Assembly: GCF_002159185.1 (NCBI RefSeq)
Contig: NZ_NFHD01000002.1
Span: 161,285-225,284 of the forward strand
Direction: 5' to 3'
Length of the DNA: 64,000 nt
Origin: Gemmiger sp. An87
GTDB lineage: Bacteria > Bacillota > Clostridia > Oscillospirales > Ruminococcaceae
Part shown: positions 27,314 through 37,040 of the stretch, one piece after another
Position numbering within the stretch: position 1 is the first letter of the stretch
How the letters are laid out: each line of letters begins with the position of its first letter
Made by a program: the position numbers and the translations under genes
The notes under the pieces: generated by a model
Told to the model about the DNA's origin: nothing
Databases searched by the model: none
What the model saw: the letters and a program-made list of their open reading frames with translations, nothing else

Positions 27314-27352
27314 AAAAAGCGAAGAGATCCCCAAAAAGATCTCTTCGCTTTT
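27314..27352 (+). terminator. intrinsic terminator
   Basis: AAGCGAAGAGATC pairs with GATCTCTTCGCTT, followed by TTTTG. Confidence 0.85.
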
Positions 27353-27394
27353 GTGTGTAATTGACCAAAACGAGAACCGAGGATGGAAAACGCT

Positions 27395-29152
27395 ATGAAA
27401 ACCAAAGCCAATAAGCAGGGCCTGATGCGGCGCTTCTGGCCCTACCTGCGCAAGTACCGGCGCATCCTTGTGCTGGATCTGTTCTGCGCAGCCCTCACCA
27501 CCCTGTGCGATATGGTGCTGCCGCTGATCATGCGCTATCTGACCAACACCGCCACCACCGACCTGGCAGCCCTCACCGCCCAGGTGGTGCTGCAGCTGGG
27601 CGCTCTGTATCTGGTGCTGCGGCTCATCGACGGCGCGGCCAACTATTATATGGCGGATATGGGCCATGTGATGGGTGTGTATGTGGAGACCGACATGCGC
27701 CGGGACGCCTTCGCTCACCTGCAGCGGCTGGGCCATACCTATTATTCCAACACCAAGGTGGGCCAGATCATGGGCCGCATCACCAACGACCTGTTCGATG
27801 TGACCGAGTTCGCCCACCACTGCCCGGAGGAGTTCTTCATCGCGGCCATCAAGATCGCCGCCTCCTTCGTGATTCTGTGCCAGTCCAGCGTGGCGCTGAC
27901 CCTGATCCTCTTCGCCTGCGTGCCCCTGATGGCGGTGGTGTCCACCATCATCAACCAGAAGATGCGGGCGGCCTTCCGCCGCCAGCGGGTGCAGATCGGC
28001 GAGCTGAACGCCCGCATTGAGGACAGCCTGCTGGGCGAGCGGGTGGTGAAGGCCTTTGCCAACGAGGAAGTGGAGAAGGAAAAGTTCGAAAAGGACAACG
28101 CCGCCTTCCAGGCCATCAAGAAGCAGAGCTACCGCTACATGGCCGCCTTCCAGACCAGCACCCGCCTGTTCGACGGCCTGATGTATCTGGTGGTGATCGT
28201 GGCCGGCGGTCTGTTTCTGGTGTACGGCAAGATCGATCCGGGCGACATGGTGGCCTATATGCTGTATGTGACCACCCTCATCGCCACCATCCGCCGCATC
28301 GTGGAGTTTGCCGAGCAGTTCCAGCGGGGCATGACCGGCATCGAGCGCTTCTGCGAGATCATGGACGCGGACGTGGAGATCTTCGACGAGCCGGACGCAA
28401 AGCCGCTGGACGTGAAGGCGGGCGCCATCCGGCTGGAGAACGTGAGCTTTGAATATCCGGACGACCACAATCAGGTGCTGCGGGATGTGAACCTGTCCAT
28501 CCGGCCCGGCGAGAAGGTGGCCCTGGTGGGGCCCTCCGGCGGCGGCAAGACCACCCTGTGCAACCTGATCCCCCGGTTCTACGATGTGACCGGCGGCCGC
28601 ATTCTGATCGACGATCAGGACGTGCGCAGCGTGACCCTGAAAAGCCTGCGCAGCGCCATCGGCGTGGTGCAGCAGGACGTGTACCTGTTCAGCGGCAGCG
28701 TGTATGAGAACATCGCCTACGGCAAGGTGGGCGCCAGCCGGGAAGAGGTGATCGCCGCCGCCAAGCTGGCCGGGGCCCACGAGTTCATCACCCAGCTGAA
28801 AAACGGCTACGATACCTATGTGGGCGAGCGGGGCGTGAAGCTGTCCGGCGGACAGAAGCAGCGCATCTCCATCGCCCGGGTATTTCTGAAGAACCCGCCC
28901 ATCCTGATTCTGGACGAGGCCACCAGCGCACTGGACAACGAGAGCGAGGTACTGGTGGGCAAGAGCCTGGAGCAGCTGGCCAAGGGCCGCACCACCCTGA
29001 CCATCGCCCACCGGCTGACCACCATCCAGCACGCGGACCGCATTCTGGTGCTGGGCGCCGAGGGCATCGAGGAAGAGGGCACCCACGAGACCCTGCTGGC
29101 AAAGCAGGGCGTGTACTACCGGCTGTGGAACGGCCTGGTGGGCGCGGAATAA
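27395..29152 (+). CDS. ABC exporter, fused permease and ATPase
   Basis: A half-transporter of 585 residues with six N-terminal membrane helices and a C-terminal ATPase: Walker A GPSGGGKTT, Q loop VVQQDVYLF, signature LSGGQKQR, Walker B PILILDEATSALD and H loop IAHRLTT. MsbA/LmrA-type multidrug or lipid exporters have this form. The ATG at 27395 is preferred because GAGG directly abuts the ATG at 27383; the longer reading adds four residues. A single half-transporter gene implies a homodimer. The substrate is unknown. Confidence 0.9.
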   Translation: MKTKANKQGLMRRFWPYLRKYRRILVLDLFCAALTTLCDMVLPLIMRYLTNTATTDLAALTAQVVLQLGALYLVLRLIDGAANYYMADMGHVMGVYVETDMRRDAFAHLQRLGHTYYSNTKVGQIMGRITNDLFDVTEFAHHCPEEFFIAAIKIAASFVILCQSSVALTLILFACVPLMAVVSTIINQKMRAAFRRQRVQIGELNARIEDSLLGERVVKAFANEEVEKEKFEKDNAAFQAIKKQSYRYMAAFQTSTRLFDGLMYLVVIVAGGLFLVYGKIDPGDMVAYMLYVTTLIATIRRIVEFAEQFQRGMTGIERFCEIMDADVEIFDEPDAKPLDVKAGAIRLENVSFEYPDDHNQVLRDVNLSIRPGEKVALVGPSGGGKTTLCNLIPRFYDVTGGRILIDDQDVRSVTLKSLRSAIGVVQQDVYLFSGSVYENIAYGKVGASREEVIAAAKLAGAHEFITQLKNGYDTYVGERGVKLSGGQKQRISIARVFLKNPPILILDEATSALDNESEVLVGKSLEQLAKGRTTLTIAHRLTTIQHADRILVLGAEGIEEEGTHETLLAKQGVYYRLWNGLVGAE

Positions 29153-29165
29153 ACCGGATTTTACA

Positions 29166-29206
29166 AAAAGGCCCCGGGCGGCGTGCTGCCGCCCGGGGCC
29201 TTTTTT
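29166..29206 (+). terminator. strong intrinsic terminator
   Basis: GGCCCCGGGCGGC pairs with GCCGCCCGGGGCC, followed by six T residues. Confidence 0.88.
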
Positions 29207-29280
29207 CTTCCGGCGTGCATAAACTGGAAATTCTGGCAGATACTACGAATTACAATACCAATCCAAAGAAGGAGTCTGCC

Positions 29281-29823
29281 ATGAAAGCAACAGGAATCGT
29301 GAGACGCATCGACGATCTGGGCCGGGTGGTCATCCCCAAGGAGATCCGCCGCACCCAGCGCATCCGGGAGGGGGACCCGCTGGAGATCTTCACCACCGGC
29401 GCGGGGGAGGTCATCTTCAAAAAATATTCCCCCATGGGCGAATTGGCGGGCTTTGCCGCCCAGTATGCCGAGGTGCTCAACAAGGCGCTGAACCTGACCG
29501 CCCTGGTCTGCGACCGGGACAGCATCATCGCCGCCGCGGGCGGGTCCAAACGGGACTACCAGGAGCGGGGCGTGAGCATCCCGCTGGAGCGCATCATGGA
29601 CCGGCGCAAGCCCTTCTGGCACAGCGGCAAAGCCGAGGAGTGCGTCTTCCCCTGCGAGGGGGCGGACAAGCACATTCTGGGCGCCTGCCCGCTGCTGGCC
29701 GGGGGCGATGTGGCGGGGGCGGTGCTGCTGCTCTCGGCCGACAAGAGCGCCCGCCCCGATGATTCGGAGCAGGCCGCCTTGCAGATCGCAGCGTCCTTCC
29801 TGGCAAAGCAGGTGGAGGACTGA
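29281..29823 (+). CDS. spoVT: stage V sporulation protein T-like AbrB-family regulator
   Basis: A 180-residue transcription factor. The AbrB swapped-hairpin DNA-binding domain is at 1-52 (KATGIVRRIDDLGRVVIPKE, RTQRIREGDPLEIF) and a GAF-like C-terminal domain at about 60-178. This two-domain form and length are diagnostic for SpoVT, which regulates forespore sigma-G genes in spore formers. The ATG at 29281 follows AAGGAG at six bases. No other sporulation gene lies beside it. A further Spo0A-C-like small protein is at 35196. Confidence 0.88.
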   Translation: MKATGIVRRIDDLGRVVIPKEIRRTQRIREGDPLEIFTTGAGEVIFKKYSPMGELAGFAAQYAEVLNKALNLTALVCDRDSIIAAAGGSKRDYQERGVSIPLERIMDRRKPFWHSGKAEECVFPCEGADKHILGACPLLAGGDVAGAVLLLSADKSARPDDSEQAALQIAASFLAKQVED

Positions 29824-29837
29824 AGCGCCAACCTTCC

Positions 29838-29878
29838 GGCTCCCACGGCCAGCACCGGCCGCGGGAGCCTTTGTTTTG
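29838..29878 (+). terminator. intrinsic terminator
   Basis: GGCTCCC-CGGCC pairs with GGCCG-GGGAGCC, followed by TTTGTTTT. Confidence 0.75.
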
Positions 29879-29938
29879 CCCGCCCCGGCGGGAGATTGTG
29901 AACAAAGCATGAAACTTTTAAAATTTTTGCGCACCCCC

Positions 29939-29966
29939 TTGACAGCCGTATAAAATGGAGTAAAAT
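29939..29966 (+). promoter_or_regulatory. promoter of the hrcA heat-shock operon
   Basis: TTGACA (29939-29944) and TAAAAT (29961-29966) are 16 bases apart, directly upstream of the CIRCE element, so HrcA bound at CIRCE would cover the start of transcription. Confidence 0.8.
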
Positions 29967-29970
29967 AGAC

Positions 29971-29997
29971 TTAGCACTCGGGAACATAGAGTGCTAA
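29971..29997 (+). promoter_or_regulatory. CIRCE operator (HrcA binding site)
   Basis: TTAGCACTC, nine spacer bases and GAGTGCTAA: a perfect match to the CIRCE consensus, 28 bases before the hrcA start. Confidence 0.98.
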
Positions 29998-30024
29998 AAC
30001 AATAAGCGAAAGAGGTGAGGACCT

Positions 30025-31059
30025 GTGCCGATGGATGATCGAAAGCAGCGTGTGCTGGAAGCGATTGTTGCCCTGTATACCCAGGGCGGCGAACCGGTGG
30101 GCTCGGGTCTTCTGAGCCAGTATCTGGATATGGCGGTCTCCAGCGCGACCTTGCGCAACGAGATGGCCGCCCTCACAAAGCTGGGCCTTCTGGAGCAGCC
30201 CCACACCAGCGCGGGCCGTGTGCCCAGCGCCAAGGGCTACCGGTATTATCTGGATCATCTGATGCAGCCCAGGGCGGGTCTTACCCCCCGCCAGAAGGCC
30301 CAGATCGACCAGGTGTTCGCCCGGCTGGACTACGAGCCGGATAAGCTGGCAGAGGGCGCGGCCAAGGCGCTGGCGGAGCACACCGGCTACACGGTGGCCG
30401 CCACCACCCCCCGGTCCGACGATCTGCGCATCGCCCATTTTGAGGTGGTGCAGGTGGGCCGCTATTCCGCAGCGGTGCTGGGCGTGACCAGCGCGGGCGG
30501 AGTGCGAACCCGGGTGGCCCGGCTGGAAACCTGCTTTTCCCGGCAGGACGCGCAGCTGGTTGCCATGGCCCTGAACCGGGGCCTGGCATTTATCGCCCCG
30601 GCAGACCTGAGCGCTCAGCGGCTGGCCTCCGTGACCGCCAGCATGGGCGAGCGGGGCCCGGCGCTGTACCCGGTGGTGCAGGCCGCCGCGGCGCTGCTGA
30701 GCGAAGCCGCCAAGGCGCGCACCTATCTGGAGGGCCAGCAGTATCTGCTGCGCTGGCCCCAGCTGGAAGGCTGTTTGCCCGGCGTGCTGGAGCTGTTCGC
30801 CGATCAGGAAAAGGCGGGCCGGTTCATCACCCCGCCCACCGGCCGCACTTCGGTGCTGCTGGGGGAGGATATGGAAAACCCCATGCCCGGCCTTTGCGTG
30901 ATGGGCAAGCGGTATCTGGCAGGCGGCGGGCTCACGGGAGCCATTGCGCTGCTGGGCCCGGTGCGAATGCCCTTTGAACAGCTGATCCCCATTCTGGAAT
31001 ATTATGCCTTGAAGCTCGGCGAATGCATGGCCGGCAAGGCGCAGGAGGACAATACATGA
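30025..31059 (+). CDS. hrcA: heat-inducible transcription repressor HrcA
   Basis: A 344-residue repressor of class I heat-shock genes that binds CIRCE and is kept active by GroEL in related bacteria. The winged helix (about 1-75) contains SSATLRNEMAALTKLGLLEQ and the family HTSAGRVPSAKGYRYYLDHL. The remainder is the GAF-like dimerisation domain. The GTG at 30025 is four bases after AGGTGAGG; the ATG at 30031, ten bases away, is equally possible. A perfect CIRCE precedes it, so the operon is autoregulated. The grpE start overlaps its stop. Confidence 0.95.
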   Translation: MPMDDRKQRVLEAIVALYTQGGEPVGSGLLSQYLDMAVSSATLRNEMAALTKLGLLEQPHTSAGRVPSAKGYRYYLDHLMQPRAGLTPRQKAQIDQVFARLDYEPDKLAEGAAKALAEHTGYTVAATTPRSDDLRIAHFEVVQVGRYSAAVLGVTSAGGVRTRVARLETCFSRQDAQLVAMALNRGLAFIAPADLSAQRLASVTASMGERGPALYPVVQAAAALLSEAAKARTYLEGQQYLLRWPQLEGCLPGVLELFADQEKAGRFITPPTGRTSVLLGEDMENPMPGLCVMGKRYLAGGGLTGAIALLGPVRMPFEQLIPILEYYALKLGECMAGKAQEDNT

Positions 31060-31664
31060 GCGAAGAGATGAAGAACCCCGCCCAGCAGCCCGAAGAGCAG
31101 CCGGCGGAGGAAACCAAAGCCGCCGAGACTGGCGCCGCTCCGGAGGAGAACACCGAGCGGGAGCACAAGAAGCACGGCAAGGAAAAGAAAAAGGACCTGG
31201 CCGCCGAGCTGGAGGCCGCAAAGGCCCAGGCGCAGGCCGCTGAGGCAGCGCTGAGCGCCGCCAAGGACCAGCTGCTGCGCACCGCCGCCGAGTATGAGAA
31301 CTTCCGCAAGCGGTCGGCCCGCGAGCAGGACGCCGCTTTCAACAACGGCGTGGGCTTCGCGGTAAGCCAGATTCTGTCGATTCTGGACACCCTGGACATG
31401 GCGGCCAACGCCCCCACCACCGACGAGAACTACAAGAAGGGCGTGCTGATGACGCTGGACAAAGCGGCCGCCGCCTTCAAGGTGCTCAAGGTGGAGGAGA
31501 TCCCCGCACTGGGCCTTCCCTTTGACCCGGAGGTGCACAGCGCCGTGATGCAGCAGCCCGCGGCCGAAGGCCAGGAGAGCGGCACTGTGGTGCAGGTCTT
31601 CCAGAAGGGCTACAAGCTGGGCGACAAGGTCGTCCGCCATGCTACCGTTGTGGTGGCTGAATAA
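31056..31664 (+). CDS. grpE: nucleotide exchange factor GrpE
   Basis: A 202-residue DnaK nucleotide-exchange factor. A disordered Glu/Lys-rich N-terminus precedes the long coiled-coil helix (about 45-100). A GrpE C-terminal beta domain follows with FDPEVHSAVMQQPA and the closing GYKLGDKVVRHATVVVAE. The ATG overlaps the hrcA stop by four bases, with GGAGG upstream. It is the second gene of the CIRCE operon. Confidence 0.95.
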   Translation: MSEEMKNPAQQPEEQPAEETKAAETGAAPEENTEREHKKHGKEKKKDLAAELEAAKAQAQAAEAALSAAKDQLLRTAAEYENFRKRSAREQDAAFNNGVGFAVSQILSILDTLDMAANAPTTDENYKKGVLMTLDKAAAAFKVLKVEEIPALGLPFDPEVHSAVMQQPAAEGQESGTVVQVFQKGYKLGDKVVRHATVVVAE

Positions 31665-31667
31665 GTC

Positions 31668-31688
31668 AAAAAGCCGAAACGGCTTTTT
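31668..31688 (+). terminator. short hairpin between grpE and dnaK
   Basis: AAAAAGCCG pairs with CGGCTTTTT around AAA. It looks like a weak terminator or processing site, which could set the dnaK level separately from hrcA-grpE. Confidence 0.5.
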
Positions 31689-31744
31689 CATACAAAAACA
31701 ATTAACTTCATTCTGACACGATTCGAGAAGGAGAGGAATAGATT

Positions 31745-33574
31745 ATGAGCAAGATTATTGGTATTGACCTGGGTACTACCAACAGCTGTGTATCCGTTAT
31801 CGAGGGCGGCGAGCCCGTTGTGATCGCCAACGCCGAGGGCGCCCGCACCACCCCCAGTGTGGTGGGCTTCACCAAGACCGGCGAGCGTCTGGTCGGCCAG
31901 GTGGCTAAGCGCCAGGCCATCACCAACCCCGAGCGTACCGTGAGCTCCATCAAGCGCCACATGGGTACCGACTACAAGGTTTCCATCGACGGCAAGGACT
32001 ACAATCCCCAGCAGATCAGCGCCATGATCCTGGCCAAGCTGAAGGCGGACGCCGAGGCTTACCTGGGCGAGACCGTTTCCGAGGCCGTCATCACCGTGCC
32101 CGCTTACTTCAACGACAGCCAGCGTCAGGCCACCAAGGACGCCGGCACCATCGCGGGCCTGAACGTTCGCCGTATCATCAACGAGCCCACTGCTGCGGCT
32201 CTGGCCTACGGCGCTGACAAGGACAACGACCAGAAGATCATGGTTTACGACCTGGGCGGCGGCACCTTCGATGTGTCCATCATCGAGATGGGCGACGGCG
32301 TGACCGAGGTTCTGGCCACCAACGGTGATACCCACCTGGGCGGCGACGACTTCGACCAGCGCATCATCGACTGGATGGCCGACGAGTTCCAGAAGGAGAA
32401 CGGCATCGACCTGCGCAACGACAAGATGGCTGCCCAGCGCCTGAAGGAAGCCGCTGAGAAGGCCAAGATCGAGCTGTCCGGCGTGCCCAGCACCGCCATC
32501 AACCTGCCCTTCATCACCGCCGACGCCACCGGCCCCAAGCACCTGGATATGACCCTGACCCGCGCCCAGTTCGACAAGATGACCGCCGATCTGGTGGAGC
32601 GCACCATGGCTCCCGTGCGCAAGGCTCTGCAGGACGCCGGCCTGCGTCCCAGCGATCTGGGCAAGGTTCTGCTGGTGGGCGGTTCCACCCGTATCCCCGC
32701 CGTGCAGGAGGCCGTTAAGAAGGAGATGGGCTGCGAGCCCTTCAAGGGCATCAACCCCGACGAGTGCGTTGCCATCGGCGCTGCCATCCAGGGCGGCGTG
32801 CTGAACAAGGAGGTCGGCGGCATCCTGCTGCTGGACGTTACTCCTCTGAGCCTGGGCATCGAGACCCTGGGCGGCGTCTGCACCAAGATCATCGAGCGCA
32901 ACACCACCATCCCCACCAAGAAGAGCCAGATCTTCTCCACCGCCGCCGACAACCAGCCCAGCGTTGAGGTCAACGTGCTGCAGGGCGAGCGTGAGATGGC
33001 TGCCGACAACAAGAGCCTGGGTATGTTCAAGCTGGACGGCATCCCCGCCGCTCCCCGTGGCGTGCCTCAGATCGAGGTTACCTTCGACATCGACGCCAAC
33101 GGCATCGTGCATGTAAGCGCCAAGGATCTGGGCAGCGGCAAGGAGCAGAGCATCACCATCACCGCTTCCACCAACATGAGCAAGGACGACATCGACAAGG
33201 CCGTTCGTGAGGCCGAGCAGTTTGCCGCCGAGGACAAGAAGAAGCGTGAAGAGGTCGACACCCGCAACGGCGCCGAGCAGCTGGTCTTCCAGACCGAGAA
33301 GACCCTGAATGAGCTGGGCGACAAGGTGGACGCTTCCAAGAAGGCGGAAGTGGAGAGCAAGCTGAACGAGTTGAAGGAAGCTCTGAAGGGCACCGACACC
33401 GAGGCCATCAAGGCAAAGCAGGAGGCCGTGCAGAAGGCGTTCTATGCCATCAGCGAGGAGCTGTACAAGAACGCTCAGGCTGCTCAGGGCGCACAGCCCG
33501 GCGCGGATGCCGGCGCTGCCAATGGCGGCAAGCCCGACGACGGCGTGGTTGACGCGGACTTCAAAGAAGTATAA
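31745..33574 (+). CDS. dnaK: molecular chaperone DnaK (Hsp70)
   Basis: A 609-residue Hsp70. The ATPase domain starts [18 protein letters not shown] and includes the phosphate loops [12 protein letters not shown] and [12 protein letters not shown]. The linker region reads [16 protein letters not shown], followed by the substrate-binding domain and helical lid. The C-terminus [12 protein letters not shown] is the usual EEVD-like bacterial end. GAAGGAGAGG lies upstream of the ATG. Strong codon bias indicates abundant protein. dnaJ is not directly joined: a palindromic repeat separates them. Confidence 0.97.
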   Translation: MSKIIGIDLGTTNSCVSVIEGGEPVVIANAEGARTTPSVVGFTKTGERLVGQVAKRQAITNPERTVSSIKRHMGTDYKVSIDGKDYNPQQISAMILAKLKADAEAYLGETVSEAVITVPAYFNDSQRQATKDAGTIAGLNVRRIINEPTAAALAYGADKDNDQKIMVYDLGGGTFDVSIIEMGDGVTEVLATNGDTHLGGDDFDQRIIDWMADEFQKENGIDLRNDKMAAQRLKEAAEKAKIELSGVPSTAINLPFITADATGPKHLDMTLTRAQFDKMTADLVERTMAPVRKALQDAGLRPSDLGKVLLVGGSTRIPAVQEAVKKEMGCEPFKGINPDECVAIGAAIQGGVLNKEVGGILLLDVTPLSLGIETLGGVCTKIIERNTTIPTKKSQIFSTAADNQPSVEVNVLQGEREMAADNKSLGMFKLDGIPAAPRGVPQIEVTFDIDANGIVHVSAKDLGSGKEQSITITASTNMSKDDIDKAVREAEQFAAEDKKKREEVDTRNGAEQLVFQTEKTLNELGDKVDASKKAEVESKLNELKEALKGTDTEAIKAKQEAVQKAFYAISEELYKNAQAAQGAQPGADAGAANGGKPDDGVVDADFKEV

Positions 33575-33587
33575 AATAATATACTCA

Positions 33588-33613
33588 GCCGCCCCGGCCC
33601 AGGCTGGGGCGGC
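33588..33613 (+). terminator. hairpin after dnaK
   Basis: GCCGCCCC pairs with GGGGCGGC, followed by AATTTCTGG. The T run is weak, so termination may be partial. Confidence 0.5.
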
Positions 33614-33628
33614 AATTTCTGGTTTTGC

Positions 33629-33814
33629 TGATTCAGGCAACATCGCACCATTCACGGCGAACGCCTCAGACGGCGTACCGCACCGAAATTTTCCGTGATA
33701 TTTTCCAAAAATGCTCGCCAATCCATCAAGGATTGGTTGCGCTTTTTGGTTCATCTCACAAAAAATTTTCCGGTGCGCTCCACCATCTGGAATGATGCGG
33801 TATCGCCTCAGTGA
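33629..33814. repeat. 180-bp nested palindromic repeat, copy C (between dnaK and dnaJ)
   Basis: Same orientation as copy A but more diverged. The outer arms are GGCAACATCGCACCATTC and GAATGATGCGGTATCGCC. The centre CCAATCCATCAAGGATTGG has compensating changes on both sides of the stem (CCAAGCC/GGCTTGG in A becomes CCAATCC/GGATTGG). The conserved AAATTTTCCGTGATATTTTCC and TCACAAAAAATTTTCCGG blocks are retained. Confidence 0.8.
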
Positions 33815-33859
33815 TTTTACATGAGGGGCCCGCCCGGCGGGCTTTTAGGTGAGAAATTT

Positions 33860-35047
33860 ATGGCAGACAAACGCGATTATTACGAGGTCCTTGGCGTTGC
33901 GAAGAACGCCAGCGACGATGAACTGAAAAAAGCGTACCGCAAGCAGGCCAAAAAGTATCACCCGGACCTGAACCCGGGCGACAAGGAGGCCGAGGCCAAG
34001 TTCAAGGAAGTGAACGAGGCCTACGAGGTTCTGGGCGACAAGGAAAAGCGCGCCCGGTATGACCAGTTCGGCTTTGCGGGCGTAGACCCCAGCTACGGCG
34101 CAGGCGCAGGCGGCGCGGGCGGCTTCAATGGCGGCTTCGGCGGCTTTGGCGGCGGCTTCGGCGGCGTGGACCTGGGCGACATCTTCGGTGATATCTTCGG
34201 CGGCGGCTTTGGCGGCGGCTTCGGCGGCAGCCGGGCCAACCCCAACGCCCCCCGCAAGGGTGCGGACGTGCGGGTGAGCCTGGTGCTCAGCTTCATGGAG
34301 GCCGTGCACGGCTGCACCAAGACCATCACCATCAACAAGCAGGATACCTGCCCCGAATGCGGCGGCAGCGGCGCGGCCAAGGGCACCAGCCCCGAGACCT
34401 GCCCGGACTGCCACGGCACCGGCTATGTGAACCGGAACATCCGCATGGGCGGCATGGTCATGCAGCAGCGTCAGCCCTGCTCCCGCTGCGGCGGCAAGGG
34501 CAAGATTGTGAGCACCCCCTGCGGCCATTGTCATGGCACCGGCAAGGTGGGCGCCAAGAAGACCCTGGAGGTCAAGATCCCGGCCGGCATCAACGACGAC
34601 CAGAGCATTGCACTGCGCGGTCAGGGCGATGCGGGCGTGAACGGCGGCCCCGCCGGTGACGTGATTGTGATCGTGACCGTGCGGCCCGACCCCATGTTCG
34701 AGCGGGACGGCTACGATGTGTGGGTCAACGTGCCCATTACCTTCAGCCAGGCGGTGCTGGGCGCTTCCGTGGTGGTTCCCACCGTGGACGGCAAGGTGGA
34801 ATACACCGTGCCCGAAGGCACCCAGAGCGGCACCACCTTCCGGCTGCGGGGCAAGGGCATCCAGTACCTGGGCGGCCGCGGCCGTGGCGACCAGTACGTG
34901 AAGGTAAACGTGGAGATCCCCAAAAAGCTGAACAAGGCCCAGCGCGAGGCGCTGAAAGCCTTTGAGGAGACCCTCAAGGACGAAAACTACGAGCAGCGCA
35001 AGGGCTTCTTCAAGAACCTGAAGGACCTGTTCGACAAGAACAAGTAA
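33860..35047 (+). CDS. dnaJ: molecular chaperone DnaJ (Hsp40)
   Basis: A 395-residue type I J-protein. The J domain (1-70) has the HPD motif in [12 protein letters not shown] Gly/Phe-rich linker follows with many GGFGG repeats. Four zinc-knuckle repeats come next ([32 protein letters not shown]), then the two C-terminal substrate domains. The ATG at 33860 follows AGGTGAG, eight bases upstream. It stimulates DnaK ATPase. It lies downstream of dnaK but across repeat copy C, and a strong terminator follows. Confidence 0.96.
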   Translation: MADKRDYYEVLGVAKNASDDELKKAYRKQAKKYHPDLNPGDKEAEAKFKEVNEAYEVLGDKEKRARYDQFGFAGVDPSYGAGAGGAGGFNGGFGGFGGGFGGVDLGDIFGDIFGGGFGGGFGGSRANPNAPRKGADVRVSLVLSFMEAVHGCTKTITINKQDTCPECGGSGAAKGTSPETCPDCHGTGYVNRNIRMGGMVMQQRQPCSRCGGKGKIVSTPCGHCHGTGKVGAKKTLEVKIPAGINDDQSIALRGQGDAGVNGGPAGDVIVIVTVRPDPMFERDGYDVWVNVPITFSQAVLGASVVVPTVDGKVEYTVPEGTQSGTTFRLRGKGIQYLGGRGRGDQYVKVNVEIPKKLNKAQREALKAFEETLKDENYEQRKGFFKNLKDLFDKNK

Positions 35048-35060
35048 ACGCATAAGCGCA

Positions 35061-35100
35061 AAGCGCCCGTTCCGGGAATTTCCGGAACGGGCGCTTTTTT
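35061..35100 (+). terminator. strong terminator after dnaJ
   Basis: GCGCCCGTTCCGG pairs with CCGGAACGGGCGC, followed by six T residues. Confidence 0.88.
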
Positions 35101-35195
35101 GTTTGTCGACAGGGCAGACGGGATTTCGACTCGAGGAAAATAGTATACTAAGGCGAAAGCACAGGATATCGTTCGAAAAAAAGGAGGAAGTGAAG

Positions 35196-35426
35196 ATGAA
35201 GCAATTTGAAAAAATCCTGGAGAAAATTGCCCGGGAAAACGGGACTACGCCAGGGGAGGTGCGGGACCAGATGCAGCGGGCCATCGACCAGGCCTATGAC
35301 CATCCCGCCGATGGGGCTGCGCCGCTGTGGGCGGAGCTGACCTTCCGGGGTGAGCGCCCCACGCCGGAGGAGCTGGTGCTGCAGCTGGCCGCCCTGTTGC
35401 AGAAAAACACCACGCCTGCCGGATAA
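35196..35426 (+). CDS. small protein resembling the Spo0A C-terminal domain
   Basis: A 76-residue helical protein. Its first half, ILEKIARENGTTPGEVRDQM then QRAIDQAYDHP, resembles the recognition-helix segment of the Spo0A effector domain (NTTPSRVERAIRHAIE). No receiver domain is present. The ATG at 35196 has AAGGAGG ten bases upstream, and TATACT at 35144-35149 is a likely -10. It could be a stand-alone DNA-binding or decoy protein; this is inference from motif similarity. A terminator read from the opposite strand follows. Confidence 0.6.
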   Translation: MKQFEKILEKIARENGTTPGEVRDQMQRAIDQAYDHPADGAAPLWAELTFRGERPTPEELVLQLAALLQKNTTPAG

Positions 35427-35472
35427 ACAAAAACGTCCCCCGCGCCCGGGGTTTTCCGGGTGCGGGGGACGT
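35425..35472 (-). terminator. terminator of the second two-component operon
   Basis: ACGTCCCCCGC-CCCGG pairs with CCGGG-GCGGGGGACGT. On the minus strand a TTTTTGTTT tract follows. Confidence 0.8.
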
Positions 35473-35501
35473 TGTGCGTTATGGGAAACGGGGAAAAGCG
35501 G

Positions 35502-37028
35502 TCAGTCCTGGTTCTTTGCCTCGAACCAGAAGCAGGAGCCTTCGCCCAGGGTGCTGTTCACGCCGAAGCGGAAGCCGTGGCTTTGCAGGATCGCCTTGGT
35601 GATGGAAAGCCCCAGACCGGTGCCCGCCTTGCCCGCGTCGCTGCGGCTGCGGTAGTAGCGGTCGAAGATGTAGGGCAGGTCCTCCTTGGCGATGCCCGCG
35701 CCGTGGTCGGCCACCTCCACCCGCACGGTGCCCTTTTCCGGCACGTTCACCCGCAGGATGAAGACGTTGTCCGGCCCGATGTGGTGCATGGCGTTGCCCA
35801 GCAGGTTGTGCAGCACCCGTTCCATCATGGCCGGGTCCGCGCATACGGTGCAGTCGGTCTCCGGGTCCGGCAGCTCCAGCTTGAGGGTGTAGCCGTTCTG
35901 GGCGCACACCGCCTCGTACCGCTGGGCCACCTCCTCACACAGCTGGGAAAGGTCGAACCGTACCTTCTCCGCCTTGTCGGTGCCGCTGCTCATCTTGGAA
36001 AGCTCCATCACGCTGTTTACCAGTCCGCTCAGCCGGTCGGTCTCGTCCACGATCACGTCCAGCTGGGCGGTGCGCTTGTCCGGATCGTCTCCGGTCAGAT
36101 CACGCACCGTCTCCGCGTAGCCCTTGATGAGGGTCAGCGGGGTGCGCAGGTCGTGGCTCACGTTGGCCAGCAGGTCCCGCTGCAGCTGCGCCGCACGGGA
36201 CACCTCGCCCGCCATGTGGTTGAAGTCCGCCGCCAAAAGGCCGATCTCGTCGGTCTCGGGCACGTTTACCCGCACTGAGTAGTCACCGTCCGCCAGCTTG
36301 CGGGTGGCGTGGGAGAGCTTGGTCAGCGGATTTGTGAACCACCGGCTGAACAGCCAGGAGGCCACGATGGAGAAGGCCATCAGGCACAGGAAAATCCAGG
36401 GCATCAGCTGGCCCAGCACCACGCCCGCCTCGTCAATGCGGGCCAGACTGGTGCAGAAGATCACCGAGTAGGTCTCGTCGCCGTTTTTGGCCACACGGCC
36501 CACGGCCATCTGCCGGGTGGAGGCGTTCTTGTCCACCACCAGCTCCTTTTTCACGTAGCCCTGGCTGAGCACGGTGGCCCGCAGGCTCTCCACCACGCTG
36601 CCGTTCCACACCGAGGTCTTGCCGTTGATGGAGGTGGTGAATGAGGCCTCGTGCAGCAGGCAGGGGTACAGGTTCTCGAAGCCGGTCACATGCTGCAGGG
36701 TGGAGTCCGCCAGGTCAAAGCAGGTGTTGGAGGCGTCCAGCTTGCGGCTCTGGATGGCCGAAAGCAGCGAGGACTCGAAGCTGCTGCTCACCTGCGCATC
36801 CATGATGGGCAGGGTGCGGGTGCTGATGGGCTCGGTGGAGGACTCGATGATGGACACCACCGTGTTCACCTGGTTCAGCAGATGCTTGTAAATATAGTGG
36901 TTGTACAGCGGCTGCATGAACTGGGTCACAAAGACCCATACCAGAATCAGCACAAAGGCGCTGGACAGGCACAGGAACATCATCAGCCGGTAGCGCAGGC
37001 TGAGAAAATGGGGTTTGGTGTTTGCCAT
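35502..37028 (-). CDS. sensor histidine kinase
   Basis: A 508-residue membrane kinase. TM1 is near 13-36 and an extracytoplasmic sensor domain of about 165 residues follows, with TM2 near 205-228. HAMP is SRWFTNPLTKLSHATRKLAD, and the phospho-acceptor His is in NVSHDLRTPLTLIKGY. The N box is NLLGNAMHHI, and the G1/G2 boxes are DHGAGIA and GTGLGLSITKAI. The gene follows its response regulator by 12 bases with AAGGGGCGG as RBS. Unlike the 9269 kinase the order is regulator first on the minus strand, with the terminator after the kinase. Confidence 0.93.
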   Translation of the reverse strand: MANTKPHFLSLRYRLMMFLCLSSAFVLILVWVFVTQFMQPLYNHYIYKHLLNQVNTVVSIIESSTEPISTRTLPIMDAQVSSSFESSLLSAIQSRKLDASNTCFDLADSTLQHVTGFENLYPCLLHEASFTTSINGKTSVWNGSVVESLRATVLSQGYVKKELVVDKNASTRQMAVGRVAKNGDETYSVIFCTSLARIDEAGVVLGQLMPWIFLCLMAFSIVASWLFSRWFTNPLTKLSHATRKLADGDYSVRVNVPETDEIGLLAADFNHMAGEVSRAAQLQRDLLANVSHDLRTPLTLIKGYAETVRDLTGDDPDKRTAQLDVIVDETDRLSGLVNSVMELSKMSSGTDKAEKVRFDLSQLCEEVAQRYEAVCAQNGYTLKLELPDPETDCTVCADPAMMERVLHNLLGNAMHHIGPDNVFILRVNVPEKGTVRVEVADHGAGIAKEDLPYIFDRYYRSRSDAGKAGTGLGLSITKAILQSHGFRFGVNSTLGEGSCFWFEAKNQD

Positions 37029-37040
37029 GAGCGCCGCCCC

